DNA of 64,000 nt from Phycisphaerae bacterium (GCA_018335035.1 JAGXKT010000005.1:62001-126000); one strand, 5' to 3'. Shown: positions 8,113-17,248, counted from the stretch's first letter. The notes: generated by a model from the sequence alone, not told the origin. Translations and numbers: made by a program.

Positions 8113-10059
8113 ATGGGCAAGTCCGAGCAGGGCAAACCGTTCTATCTGTTCGTTTACGGCACGCTGATGCGGCCGGAGGTGTTTCGCGCCGTGCTGGGGC
8201 GATGGCTGGTGCGTTACGCCCAGCAGGCCGACGGCCGCGAGACGTTTCACGCGCGGCCGGGCGTGCTCGACGGGTACAAGAAGGTCAGCCCGGACCGCAC
8301 CTACCAGTACGCCGTCGAAGATCCCCACGGGCGCATCCGCGGATACGTCGTCGGGCCGTTGCCATCTGAGCTGATGTCCGCTCTGCGAGAATACGAAGGC
8401 AAGAACTACTCCAAGCGGACGCTGAAGGTTCAAACGCAGGACGGGCCCGTGCGAGCCGTGGCGTTCGTCGCCAATCGCAAGCAACTCGAGCACGCCTTCG
8501 GGCACGCTTTCCGCGACCCGCTCAAACAGGAAATTCTCCTGGACGACAAGATCGAGCGGGCCCTGATCGAGACCGAGCGCGAGCACCTGCACACGACCGA
8601 GGCCCTCGCGCGCCGGGCGGTCGGCGAGCTGCACGGCCCGACCATTCGCGACCTCGTCCGGCGGCACTTCGAGGCCGGCGGCATCAGCGACTACGCCATC
8701 CGCCACGCCCTGAAGGACGCGCCGCTGCGCGACTTCGCACACTTGGTCGACGATCCGGAGGCGGCCGCCTTGGCGCCGAACTACCTGACGCTCGTGGTCC
8801 GCCAGGTGATCTTCAACCAAATCGAGGAGGCCATCCACCGCGACTTCCGCTACGAGTTGGACCGCATGGGCCCCAGCAGCCACTATTACGACCGTGCGAT
8901 CAGCTCGCTGGCGGCATTGCGGATTCTCAACGCCAACAACGCGCTGCTCGAATTGCTGATGGGCGACTGTCTGACGGAACTGGACTTCGCCGCGGACCAC
9001 CTGGTGGACTACGTCCGCTGGGCGATCGTTGCAGCCGATTCGCTCTACGAGCCGCATCAGGTCTCAAGCGAGCTGAATTTCATCCGAAGCCACATGGGAA
9101 CGGGTTACATCTCACTCGGGGCCGAGTTGGAGTTCTCGAACATCGGACACGACGTGATCCGCGACCCGTCCGGTCATGACCGTCGCGACAGCCGCTACGA
9201 CGGGTTTCTGTACTTCCGAGACTTCGCGCTGGACGCGTTGACCTGGAAGCTCGGCGGACACATCGACGACCACCACCGCAAGACGTCCGAGGGCCCGCGA
9301 CGGGGCTTTTTCGAAATCGCGCCGGGAAATCTCTCGCTCAAGGAGAATATCTCCAAGCCGTTGACCGACGACGCCTGGACGCTGAACCAGCTGATCCATG
9401 AGGGGCGGCAGTTCTACGCGGGCATCGCGCCGCACAGCGTGCATCTGTCGCTTCAGCTTCGCCGCCAGCACAAGCCCGACCGCAATCGTATCCTCCCAAT
9501 GGCGGTGATGAAGTGCCTGTTCGCCATCGGCGGCGATCCGCAACGTGACGATGACGGGTACGTTCGCATCCGCCGCCTGACGAGCGACGAGATTATCTCG
9601 CGCGACGGCGCACCGCGTATGCTGCTCAGCGAGATCTCCGTTCGCCACAGTCGCGGCGGCGCCGAGGATCATCCGAGCATCCGTACGCCCGATTCCGGCG
9701 GGCGTTACGTCCAGCAGTTCCGTTTTCTCCGCCTTTCGCCGACACTGAACTACGAGCCGATCATCCTGGCGCTCAAAGGCATTCAGGTCCGCCTGCGGCC
9801 GGGGACATTCCTGACCGGCTCCCAGGCCGAAACCAGCGATCGCCACCGCCGCGCCTTCGAGGCGCTGGTCGAATGGGGCCGACAGCCCACCGCCTTGAGC
9901 GAGAAGGACATGACGACCTTTCTCGACGCGGTCAGCGAGGGACTACATGCGGAAAAACGCGGAAAAGCCGCTCACAGCGGGGCCTATATCGCCTGGGCCG
10001 TCAGCCAGCTCCGCGCCATGTGCCGCCGCTTCAACGAGCAGGTCACGCATCGACCGTGA
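8113..10059 (+). CDS. Fusion of gamma-glutamylcyclotransferase-like (AIG2/GGCT) domain with an amidoligase-like domain
   Basis: 648 aa from the ATG at 8113. Residues about 7-125 show the GGCT/AIG2 fold: FVYGTLMRPEVF near the start, DGYKKV, and LREYEG carrying the usual acidic residue. A helical middle follows (about 130-310). The C-terminal part contains LGAELEFSN (near 335), GFFEIAPGNLSLKENIS (near 397) and HSVHLSLQL (near 442). These resemble metal-binding strands of glutamate-cysteine-ligase-like COOH-NH2 ligases, but this is pattern recognition only. Amidoligases linked to GGCT domains are known from comparative genomics and are thought to make and break gamma-glutamyl-type amides. No transport signals are present; the protein should be cytosolic. 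Confidence 0.65.
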   Translation: MGKSEQGKPFYLFVYGTLMRPEVFRAVLGRWLVRYAQQADGRETFHARPGVLDGYKKVSPDRTYQYAVEDPHGRIRGYVVGPLPSELMSALREYEGKNYSKRTLKVQTQDGPVRAVAFVANRKQLEHAFGHAFRDPLKQEILLDDKIERALIETEREHLHTTEALARRAVGELHGPTIRDLVRRHFEAGGISDYAIRHALKDAPLRDFAHLVDDPEAAALAPNYLTLVVRQVIFNQIEEAIHRDFRYELDRMGPSSHYYDRAISSLAALRILNANNALLELLMGDCLTELDFAADHLVDYVRWAIVAADSLYEPHQVSSELNFIRSHMGTGYISLGAELEFSNIGHDVIRDPSGHDRRDSRYDGFLYFRDFALDALTWKLGGHIDDHHRKTSEGPRRGFFEIAPGNLSLKENISKPLTDDAWTLNQLIHEGRQFYAGIAPHSVHLSLQLRRQHKPDRNRILPMAVMKCLFAIGGDPQRDDDGYVRIRRLTSDEIISRDGAPRMLLSEISVRHSRGGAEDHPSIRTPDSGGRYVQQFRFLRLSPTLNYEPIILALKGIQVRLRPGTFLTGSQAETSDRHRRAFEALVEWGRQPTALSEKDMTTFLDAVSEGLHAEKRGKAAHSGAYIAWAVSQLRAMCRRFNEQVTHRP

Positions 10060-10062
10060 GCG

Positions 10063-11661
10063 TCACGACGCGTCGCCGGCGGGGGTACCCGTGGCGCTGT
10101 CGCGCCCTTCCGCTTCGCCGGCGCCGGTCTCGCCATCGCCCTCGATCGCTTCGCCCGGTCGCTTTCCGGTCAACACGTACCGTGCGAACGCGGCCAGCAT
10201 GTCGTCCTCGGCGTCTGCGAGCTTGGCGGCCTGTTGACGTGCAGCGAACGTCTGGCCCAGGCATTGGTGCAGGTAGGCGCTGAGAAACACGAAGCTCCGG
10301 TCGGCGCGTGTCGCAACGCCTTCGTCGGTCCGCTCGTCCAACGCGACGAGGCGCTGTTGCAGCACGTCGATCTGCTTTCCCATCATCCGCGCCACGTCCA
10401 TGCGCGTCTCCATCAGGGGCGGATACAACTCCATCGCCTCCCGCAGCAATATGGCGGCGGTCAGCGGCTCACCGGCGGCCAGCATCGCCAACGTCCGCCC
10501 CACCCGCGGCAACGGGCTGGCCGGGCGTATCAGCAGCGCCGCCTGGGAGCTCTCGTCGGCCCGGTAGAACTCGCCGCGCTGCAACCGCCGCTGGGCCTCG
10601 GCCATCCGCGCGTTATACGCTGAGTCGCGGCGACCGGCCAAGCTGCGCACCATGACGCTCTGCGCGTCGATTTCCACGATCGGCTGCATCGGACGGGTCG
10701 CCTCGTCCGCTTCGTCAGCCGCGGCATCATCCGTCGGCTCCGACTCGGTGTCGGTCTCGACAAACGACTGCATGCGCCGTTCGCCGCGCAGCTCCTGCTG
10801 GCGCAGCAGCATGTCCAGATACACGTCCTGGTTGGGCGCCACGTCGCCGGTGCGCGCCGCCTGCTCGCTCGGCGGGACCTGCCCATCCTCGGTCGCCTCC
10901 GGCGCACGGAACTCAGGAGGCATCTCGCGCCCGGTCGCGCGCGACTCAACCGTGCCGTCCAGGCGCGCCTCGATTCTTTCCTCGCGCCGCGGCTCGGCCG
11001 TCAGAGGCGTCTGCGAGGGGCCGACCGCTTCAGACTCCGCGTCCAAGCGCCGTTCACGTCCGGCCAGAATCTCGCCAAGCCCCGTACCGGTCAGCCCGCC
11101 GCCGTCCGGCAGCCCGCCGGCCGTATACGAGCCGCCTAGGCGGACGCCCTCGCGCCGCGCGCCGCGGGCCATGAGTGCCTCGTAGTCTCTCGTCGCCTCG
11201 GCAAAGATGCGTTCGGCGAGCCCGTCGCCGTCGCCCGATCTCGTTCGCCATTGTGATCCCAGCCCCGTTCCGCCGCTGCGCAGCTCGAACGTCGTCTGAG
11301 CCGGGTCGAAATACGGCGCCGTTCTGTGCGTCGCGCCGCCGAGGACGCTCTCGATGCCCACCGACTGACGACGGAATCCGCTGAGCGTCGTCGACGGAAG
11401 GGTCAGGCGCAGCTCGTTGGCCGCCTGGTAACCCGCGTCCCCGCGGAATCGGCCCAGCCCCGTGACCTGCCCGGTAACGTAAAGCTGGCTGTCGACGCCA
11501 AAGTCACCCGTGCGACTGACGTTCCGCCGCCCGCCGCCGACCAGCGGGTTAGCGTCCAGCGCCCGTCCGTAGTTGATGCGCCCCACCTGTCCACGGGCCG
11601 TGGCGACGGCGACCAGCACCAGCCCAGCCGTCATGAGTATCCTGAGGGTGTTACGGTTCAT
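10063..11661 (-). CDS. Exported TPR-like protein of unknown function
   Basis: 532 aa from the ATG at 11661, which starts a clean signal peptide (MNRNTLRILMTAGLVLVAVATARGQ); an ATG ten codons earlier is the alternative. The N-terminal half is low-complexity and Gly/Arg/Glu-rich. The C-terminal part (from about residue 340) has helical repeats with TPR-like spacing, including RLQRGEFYRADESSQAALLIRP and LREAMELYPPL. The last 30 residues are acidic and disordered. No enzymatic motif is seen. It is convergent with the GGCT fusion gene (3-nt gap) and divergent from glgP. Confidence 0.75.
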   Translation of the reverse strand: MNRNTLRILMTAGLVLVAVATARGQVGRINYGRALDANPLVGGGRRNVSRTGDFGVDSQLYVTGQVTGLGRFRGDAGYQAANELRLTLPSTTLSGFRRQSVGIESVLGGATHRTAPYFDPAQTTFELRSGGTGLGSQWRTRSGDGDGLAERIFAEATRDYEALMARGARREGVRLGGSYTAGGLPDGGGLTGTGLGEILAGRERRLDAESEAVGPSQTPLTAEPRREERIEARLDGTVESRATGREMPPEFRAPEATEDGQVPPSEQAARTGDVAPNQDVYLDMLLRQQELRGERRMQSFVETDTESEPTDDAAADEADEATRPMQPIVEIDAQSVMVRSLAGRRDSAYNARMAEAQRRLQRGEFYRADESSQAALLIRPASPLPRVGRTLAMLAAGEPLTAAILLREAMELYPPLMETRMDVARMMGKQIDVLQQRLVALDERTDEGVATRADRSFVFLSAYLHQCLGQTFAARQQAAKLADAEDDMLAAFARYVLTGKRPGEAIEGDGETGAGEAEGRDSATGTPAGDAS

Positions 11662-11797
11662 GGTCTCTAGCACCTTGCCTGTCTGTTTCATCGACACATC
11701 CGACCGCTTGCCTGTGTAATTGTAGGGCGCCGGCAGCCGCCAGACGAGGCCAACCCGCCGGGCTGACGGACAAATGGCGTAATCTTGCGGACACGCT

Positions 11798-11826
11798 TTG
11801 CCGATACGTGCTACGGATGCTACGAT
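11798..11826 (+). promoter_or_regulatory. Candidate promoter for alpha-glucan phosphorylase
   Basis: TTGCCG, 17 nt, TACGAT; the ATG follows about 70 nt after the inferred start point. Confidence 0.4.
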
Positions 11827-11904
11827 GATCTCGTTGCGGCCCGCCCGGCTGCGCTCGGGCGCGCCGGTGAGCCGTCGACCGCCCAGTGCCCCCACGGATT
11901 GCTC

Positions 11905-14481
11905 ATGCGACCGCTACGAACCTTTACAATCGAACCGTCGCTCCCGCCGCAACTCCAGCCGCTGCTGGAGATCGCCTACAACCTCTGGTGGTGCTGGCAT
12001 GGCGACGCGCTGGAGCTGTTTCGACGGCTCGATCCGGACACGTGGGAGGCCTGCCAGCACAACTGCGTGGACCTGCTCGGGCGCGTCAGCCAGCAGCGTT
12101 TGGAAGAGATGGCCGGCGACGAGGGCTTCCTCGCGCACGTGCAGCGCATTCACCAGGCGCTGCGCGAGTACATGAACAAGCCGGGCTGGTGGACGCGCAC
12201 CTACGGCCAGGAGGAGGAGCGCGGGACGGTCCGCGTTGCCTACTTCTGTGCCGAATACGGCATCAACGAGTGCATGCCGATCTACTCCGGCGGGCTGGGC
12301 GTGCTCGCCGGTGATCATCTCAAAAGTTCCTCCGAGTTGGACCTGCCGCTGGTCGGCGTGGGACTTCTATATCAGCTCGGCTACTTCCACCAGCGGCTCA
12401 ACGCCGACGGGTGGCAACTCGAGCTGTTCCCGCGAAACGACTTTCCCAACATGCCCGTGGCGCTGGTCCGCAACGGCGAAGGCGAGCCGATCACCGTGCA
12501 CGTCGAGATGCCCAACCGCACGACGCACGCGCAGGTCTGGCGGGTCCGGGTCGGACGCGTCCCGCTGTATCTTCTTGACACCAACGTACCCGAGAATTCG
12601 CCCGAGGACCGCCACATCACCGCCCAGCTCTACGGCGGCGACCAGGAAATGCGGATCCGCCAGGAGATCGTCCTCGGCATCGGCGGCGTCCGTATGCTTC
12701 GCGCCATCGACTGCCACCCGCAGGCCTTCCACATGAACGAAGGTCATTCCGCCTTTCTCGCCCTCGAACGGGCGCGGATGCTCATGGCCGAGAAAGGCAT
12801 CAGCTTCGCCGAGGCGATCGAGCCGGTCGTCGCCTCGAACGTGTTCACCACGCACACGCCCGTCCCGGCCGGCAACGACGCCTTCGAGTCCTGGCTGATC
12901 GACAAATACTTCGCCAACTACTGGGAGCAGCTCGGGCTCGATCGCGAGCAGTTCCTCCGGCTCGGTCGCCAGGAGCCCGATAACCAGGACGAGCCAATGA
13001 ACCTCACCGTCCTGGCCATGCGGATGAGCACCTTCCGAAACGGCGTCAGCAAGCTGCACGGACAGGTCAGCCGCAAGCTCTGGGCGGGCGTCTGGCCGAA
13101 TATCCCCGCCGACGAGGTGCCCATCACGCACATCACCAACGGCGCCCACACGCCGAGTTGGATCAGTCACGACATGGCCGAGCTGTATGACCGCTACCTC
13201 GGGCCGGGTTGGCACGAGAAGCCGGCCGACATGAGCGTCTGGCAGGCCGTCGAGCACATCCCGGATACCGAATTGTGGCGTACGCACGCGCGCCGCCGCG
13301 AGCGGCTCGTGGCCTTTGCCCGCCGCCACGGGCACAAGCAACTCACCAAACGCGGCGCGAGTTCGTCGGAGCTTGCCGCGGCCGAGGAAATCCTCGATCC
13401 CGAGGCGCTGACCATCGGCTTCGCACGGCGCTTCGCGACGTACAAGCGGGCGAACCTCATTCTCCAGGACATCGACCGCCTCGCGGCGCTGCTGAACAAT
13501 CCCGACGCGCGGGTGCAGATCATCTTCGCCGGAAAGGCCCACCCGCGCGACAACCCGGGCAAGGACCTCATCCGCCAGATCGTCCACTTCGCGCGCCAGG
13601 AGCCGTTCCGCCGCTCGCTGGTGTTCCTCGAAGACTACGACATGAACATCGCCCGCTACCTCGTCCAGGGCGTGGACGTGTGGCTCAACACGCCGCTGCG
13701 CCCCATGGAGGCCTCGGGCACCAGCGGCATGAAGGTCGCCGCGAACGGCGGGCTGAACGTCTCCATCCTCGACGGCTGGTGGAACGAGGGCTATGACAGC
13801 GGCGTGGGATGGGCCATCGGCGCCGGCGAGAGCTACGACGACCTCGAATACCAGAATACCGTCGAATCCCAGGCGCTCTACAACCTGCTGGAAAAGGAAG
13901 TGGTCCCCCTGTTCTACGACCGCGGACCGGATAACCTGCCCCGCGCGTGGATCGCCAAGATGAAGGCGGCCATGTCGCGCCTGGCGCCGGTGTTCAACAC
14001 CAACCGCATGGTCCGCCAGTACGCCGAGCAGTTCTATCGCCCGGCCGCTCGCCGCTGGGAGGAGCTGACGACCGACGACCTGACGCGCACGCGACAGCTC
14101 AGCGCCTGGAAGGCCAAACTCCACGAGCAGTTCGCCAGCGTCCGCATCGAAAGCGTCCAGGACGACCTGGACGGCAACGGGACACCCGCCCAGGTCGGCG
14201 AGGACGCCCGTGTCGAGGCCGTCGTCAACCTCGGCGGGCTCAGCGCCGACGACGTCTCCGTGGAGCTCTACTACGGCCCGCTGGACGAGTCCGGGCAGCT
14301 CGCCGGCGGCGAGGCCCTTCCGATGGAGAAGGTCGACACCGACGCGAGCGACGGGCAGGCCCGCTACGCCGCGGCCATGCCCTGCCGACGCAGCGGACAG
14401 AGCGGCTACACCGTCCGCGTCCTGCCCCGGAACGACCTGCTGGCCAACCCGCGCGACCTCGGCCTCATCCGCTGGGCGTGA
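11905..14481 (+). CDS. glgP: Alpha-glucan phosphorylase (GT35)
   Basis: 858 aa. It starts with the DUF3417-type N-terminal domain of the bacterial/archaeal alpha-glucan phosphorylase subfamily (LEIAYNLWWCWHGDALELF), followed by AYFCAEYGINECMPIYSGGLGVLAGDHLK. The PLP-binding lysine lies in EASGTSGMKVAANGGLN, and FTTHTPVPAGND and RRFATYKRANL are further family motifs. The enzyme releases glucose-1-phosphate from glycogen or maltodextrins in the cytosol; galU in this window could consume that product. The ATG at 11905 begins the conserved RTFTIEPSLPP segment; the ORF start 40 codons earlier reads through the promoter region. Confidence 0.95.
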   Translation: MRPLRTFTIEPSLPPQLQPLLEIAYNLWWCWHGDALELFRRLDPDTWEACQHNCVDLLGRVSQQRLEEMAGDEGFLAHVQRIHQALREYMNKPGWWTRTYGQEEERGTVRVAYFCAEYGINECMPIYSGGLGVLAGDHLKSSSELDLPLVGVGLLYQLGYFHQRLNADGWQLELFPRNDFPNMPVALVRNGEGEPITVHVEMPNRTTHAQVWRVRVGRVPLYLLDTNVPENSPEDRHITAQLYGGDQEMRIRQEIVLGIGGVRMLRAIDCHPQAFHMNEGHSAFLALERARMLMAEKGISFAEAIEPVVASNVFTTHTPVPAGNDAFESWLIDKYFANYWEQLGLDREQFLRLGRQEPDNQDEPMNLTVLAMRMSTFRNGVSKLHGQVSRKLWAGVWPNIPADEVPITHITNGAHTPSWISHDMAELYDRYLGPGWHEKPADMSVWQAVEHIPDTELWRTHARRRERLVAFARRHGHKQLTKRGASSSELAAAEEILDPEALTIGFARRFATYKRANLILQDIDRLAALLNNPDARVQIIFAGKAHPRDNPGKDLIRQIVHFARQEPFRRSLVFLEDYDMNIARYLVQGVDVWLNTPLRPMEASGTSGMKVAANGGLNVSILDGWWNEGYDSGVGWAIGAGESYDDLEYQNTVESQALYNLLEKEVVPLFYDRGPDNLPRAWIAKMKAAMSRLAPVFNTNRMVRQYAEQFYRPAARRWEELTTDDLTRTRQLSAWKAKLHEQFASVRIESVQDDLDGNGTPAQVGEDARVEAVVNLGGLSADDVSVELYYGPLDESGQLAGGEALPMEKVDTDASDGQARYAAAMPCRRSGQSGYTVRVLPRNDLLANPRDLGLIRWA

Positions 14482-14529
14482 CGCGGCATCTCACCACAGC
14501 GCACACGAAGAACACCGAGACCGTAGGGC

Positions 14530-14702
14530 CGGGTGCCGTGGTTTGCGAAGCAACCACGTCGTCGCCGACGCGCTACGAGAAGCCGGGTGCCGTGGTTTGC
14601 GAAGCAACCACGTCGTCGCCCGAAACCCGGCCCCAAGCCCAGCCGGGTGCCGTGGTTTGCGAAGCAACCACGTCGTCGCCCGAAACCCGGCCCCAAGCCC
14701 AG
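14530..14702. repeat. Tandem hairpin repeat, three copies
   Basis: The block GTGGTTTGCGAAGCAACCAC occurs three times inside a 36-nt unit. The last two copies belong to an exact 60-bp tandem duplication (14583-14642 and 14643-14702). Each block folds into an eight-pair stem with one bulged T and a GAA loop. The array lies 48 bp after glgP. Function unknown. Confidence 0.85.
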
Positions 14703-14870
14703 CCATTGCAATGACCGGGAACATACCACCTCGCTGTGTTGCCAGAGGGACCCTCCGCGGGGAGAAGCCCTCTGGCAACACCTTACGGGCTTGGCGTGGT
14801 GGGTAGTCCGCCGCGCCGCGAATCCCGGCCGGTTGATCCGACTGGGGAGCCCCGAGCCCCAACGGCGCGC

Positions 14871-14899
14871 AAAACGCGACCCGCCTTGCGGCGGGTCGC
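14871..14899 (-). terminator. Rho-independent terminator of hsp20
   Basis: A perfect ten-pair stem (GCGACCCGCC / GGCGGGTCGC) with a four-base loop is followed on the minus strand by GTTTTG. It lies about 70 nt downstream of the hsp20 stop. The T-run is short. Confidence 0.6.
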
Positions 14900-14971
14900 C
14901 TGTCTTACGCTCGACCAGGGCGAATCACGATCCCGCCCGGCCGATTTGGCCCGCGGCGCCCTTGGCGCCGC

Positions 14972-15418
14972 TCAGGACTTGACCTCGATCCGACGGCTCT
15001 TGGCCTGCTCGGTCTTGGGCAGTTTGACCGTCAGCACGCCGTCGCGATAGGTCGCCTCGGTCTTACCCGCATCGACGGGCGCGGGCAGCTCGACGTCGCG
15101 GCGGAAGCTGCCGTACGTCCGCTCGACGTGGCAGTAGGACGCGTCCTTGTGCTCGTTGGACTGCTTCTTCTCGCCGCTGATCGTCAGCACGTTGCCCTGC
15201 ACCGCGATGTCGATGTCGTCGCGGGTCATCCCGGGCAACTCGGCGTGAAGGACGACCTCGTTTTCGTTGTCGGCCACGTCCAGCGCCGGCCACCACAGCC
15301 CGCGGCGTGCGGCGCCGAGCGGCCAATCCTCGAAGAACCGCCCGAACAAGTCGTTGACCTCGTCCTGGAGCCGGCCCAGCGGCGCCGAGCGATCGCCTCT
15401 ACGTCGTACGATTGCCAT
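14972..15418 (-). CDS. Small heat shock protein, Hsp20/alpha-crystallin family
   Basis: 148 aa. The alpha-crystallin domain (about residues 42-140) contains DVADNENEVVLHAELPGMTRDDIDI and GVLTVKLPK, ending with the IxV-type C-terminal tail (RRIEVKS). It would be an ATP-independent holdase forming oligomers. AGGAGGTGG directly upstream of the ATG is one of the strongest ribosome binding sites in the window, and a terminator hairpin follows the gene. No CIRCE-type inverted repeat is seen upstream. Confidence 0.95.
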   Translation of the reverse strand: MAIVRRRGDRSAPLGRLQDEVNDLFGRFFEDWPLGAARRGLWWPALDVADNENEVVLHAELPGMTRDDIDIAVQGNVLTISGEKKQSNEHKDASYCHVERTYGSFRRDVELPAPVDAGKTEATYRDGVLTVKLPKTEQAKSRRIEVKS

Positions 15419-15653
15419 GGTACCACCTCCTGTCGTGTCTCTGCGTCGTGCATCGTATCCCGCCGCCCGCGCCGTCGGGGCGCTCGCCCCGTCCCGGCCG
15501 GTGCGGCCCGTTCACCCAGATGGTTTGCAACCGCGGTGCCGCGCTCGCCAGGCGCATAGTAGTTTTCATTCAAAGCACTTACGGCGACGCGGGCGCCATC
15601 CAGAAGGTGCAAAAGCGGCGCCGAACACTCGGCGGAGGTGCCGTTTTGGCAGC

Positions 15654-15795
15654 GCCGGAAAAATAGGGGAAAAATAGGGACAGTCACCGTTTTGGGAGAG
15701 GTTCTTCCGCCGCTTGAGGCATACGCAACCCAAAACGGTGACTGTCCCTATTTTTCTAAACGGTGACTGTCCCTATTTTTCTCTATTTTTCCGGC
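15654..15795. mobile_element. MITE-like inverted-repeat element, copy 1
   Basis: Outer 13-bp perfect inverted repeats (GCCGGAAAAATAG / CTATTTTTCCGGC) enclose 27-bp inner inverted repeats with the core GGGACAGTCACC. The right inner end is present twice (15729-15755 and 15758-15780). No transposase is encoded. The right end abuts TATACT (15797-15802), a possible -10 box for the next gene. Confidence 0.7.
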
Positions 15796-15849
15796 GTATA
15801 CTGACGCAGCGATCGCCACTCGGACCGTGGTCGCGGCAAGGAGCGCATC

Positions 15850-16344
15850 ATGGCGCAGGTATTGATCGGCTACTACACGCGGACGCAGCACACCGAGCAC
15901 ATGGCCAAGTCGGTCGCCGAAGGCGCCGCCCAGGTCGATGGCGTCCAAACGGACGTCCGCGCCGTCGGCGGCATCGAGGCGCGCGAGCTGGTGGACTACG
16001 ACGCGATCATCCTCGGCTCGCCGACGTACTACGGCACGATGGCGGCCGAGGTGAAGCAACTGCTCGACGAGTCGGTTGCCTTTCACGGGCAGCTCGCCGG
16101 CAAGGTCGGCGGCGCGTTCGCCAGCAGCGCGAACGTCGGCGGCGGCAACGAGACGACGGTCGTGGACATCCTCAGGGCCTTGCTGATTCACGGGATGATC
16201 ATCCAGGGCGACCCGGGCGGGGACCACTACGGCCCGGTCGCCGTCGGCGCCCCGGACGAGCGCGCCCGGCGCGAGTGCGTCAAGTTCGGCAAGCTGCTGG
16301 CCTCGCTGGCGGTGTCGCTTCACGGCGGGCGCGAGGACACTTGA
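15850..16344 (+). CDS. Flavodoxin-fold NAD(P)H:quinone oxidoreductase (WrbA-like)
   Basis: 164 aa, slightly short for WrbA (about 200). The FMN-phosphate loop YYTRTQHTEHMAK is at the N terminus. GSPTYYGTMAAEVKQLLDE and the stretch GKVGGAFASSANVGGGNETT match WrbA/flavodoxin loops that contact the isoalloxazine ring, and LLIHGMIIQGD matches the conserved C-terminal part. Role: two-electron quinone reduction or general flavin redox, cytosolic. AAGGAG lies seven bases before the ATG. The 55 bp upstream border a MITE. Confidence 0.85.
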   Translation: MAQVLIGYYTRTQHTEHMAKSVAEGAAQVDGVQTDVRAVGGIEARELVDYDAIILGSPTYYGTMAAEVKQLLDESVAFHGQLAGKVGGAFASSANVGGGNETTVVDILRALLIHGMIIQGDPGGDHYGPVAVGAPDERARRECVKFGKLLASLAVSLHGGREDT

Positions 16345-16439
16345 TATCTTGTCGGGCGGCATGTTCCGAGGGGGCGGTGGGCGCGTGCGCGGCTGTAGCG
16401 TCCTGCGGTTCGGCTCAACAGGCATCAGACGTAAGGGAC

Positions 16440-16467
16440 TTGCCTCATGTGATGCGGCGTCTATAAT
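16440..16467 (+). promoter_or_regulatory. Candidate promoter of the Mla operon
   Basis: TTGCCT, 16 nt, TATAAT (perfect -10). The inferred start is about 35 nt before the GTG at 16510. Confidence 0.6.
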
Positions 16468-16509
16468 CACCTTCGCCGAGCGCGAACACGTTTTGCTGAA
16501 AGGCCAAGG

Positions 16510-16893
16510 GTGAACAGTGTTTGTCTCAGCGTAGCGGCCGGGGCCGCGGCGTTGGTTCTGTGCGGTTGCCAGCCGAGCGGGCCAATTTTGTGCGCTCAGC
16601 TTCAACAGGGCGACCCGCCGACACGGATTCAGGCAGCCGTGCGCGCGGCCGAGGCCGGAAATCGCGAGGCGTTGCCCTACCTGGTGGACCGGCTGACCGA
16701 CAGCGAGCGCGCGGTGCGGATGTATGCGATTCTCGCGTTGCGGCGCCTGACGGGTCAAACGCTGGGCTACTGCTATTACGACCCACCGGCCGAACGCGAT
16801 GTCGCCGTGGCGCGGTGGCGTCGCTGGCTCGCAAAGCAGCCCGGCGCCGCGTCGCGCCCGAGCGACGAAACACCACAGGAAGGACGCCCATGA
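16510..16893 (+). CDS. Small HEAT-repeat-like lipoprotein at the head of the Mla operon
   Basis: 127 aa from a GTG start with AAAGG upstream. A signal peptide ends in a lipobox-like LCGC, so the protein is probably lipidated. The mature part holds one or two HEAT-like helix pairs (AAVRAAEAGNREALPYLVDRLTD, AVRMYAILALRRLTG). Its stop overlaps the ATG of the STAS gene (ATGA), which points to coupling. Function unknown; by position it may assist the lipid transporter. Confidence 0.7.
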   Translation: MNSVCLSVAAGAAALVLCGCQPSGPILCAQLQQGDPPTRIQAAVRAAEAGNREALPYLVDRLTDSERAVRMYAILALRRLTGQTLGYCYYDPPAERDVAVARWRRWLAKQPGAASRPSDETPQEGRP

Positions 16894-17246
16894 CCGCTGA
16901 CAGCGCCGCATCCCCCATCACCGACGTACACTGGCAGGGACGGACGTGCATCGCCCGCGCCGCCGGCGACATCACCGTCGAGCGATCGACCGCGTTCCAG
17001 GAACAACTCGTGGCCCTGCTGGACGACGCGCCCGAGCAGCTCGTGGTCGATTTCGGCAAGGTGGCGTTCATCGATTCGTCCGGCATGGCGTCGCTGGTCA
17101 AGGTGCTCAGCCGCGCGCGAAAGCAGGAGGCCGAGCTGGTCCTGGCCGGCATGTCTGATCGCATCCGCGGCGTGTTCGAGATCGCCCGCCTGGATCGCGT
17201 CTTTCACATCGAGTCGGACGTACCGGACAACGAACAGGAGGGCTAG
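16890..17246 (+). CDS. mlaB: STAS-domain protein of the Mla transporter (MlaB-like)
   Basis: 118 aa with the STAS core VVDFGKVAFIDSSGMASLVKVL. Its position directly before mlaE, mlaF and mlaD marks it as the cytosolic accessory subunit that binds the MlaF ATPase, not a sigma-factor antagonist. The DSSGMA loop keeps the residues that would be phosphorylated in partner-switching relatives. The two-nucleotide gap to mlaE suggests translational coupling. Confidence 0.85.
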   Translation: MTADSAASPITDVHWQGRTCIARAAGDITVERSTAFQEQLVALLDDAPEQLVVDFGKVAFIDSSGMASLVKVLSRARKQEAELVLAGMSDRIRGVFEIARLDRVFHIESDVPDNEQEG

Positions 17247-17248
17247 CC

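Noticed and set aside
12367-14124. 585-aa minus-strand ORF
   Set aside because: Opposite glgP, which carries the PLP motif; no independent support.
14530-14702. CRISPR array
   Set aside because: Only three units, two of them in an exact 60-bp duplication with identical spacers, and no cas genes.
15419-15653. CIRCE heat-shock operator upstream of hsp20
   Set aside because: No TTAGCACTC-N9-GAGTGCTAA-like repeat present.
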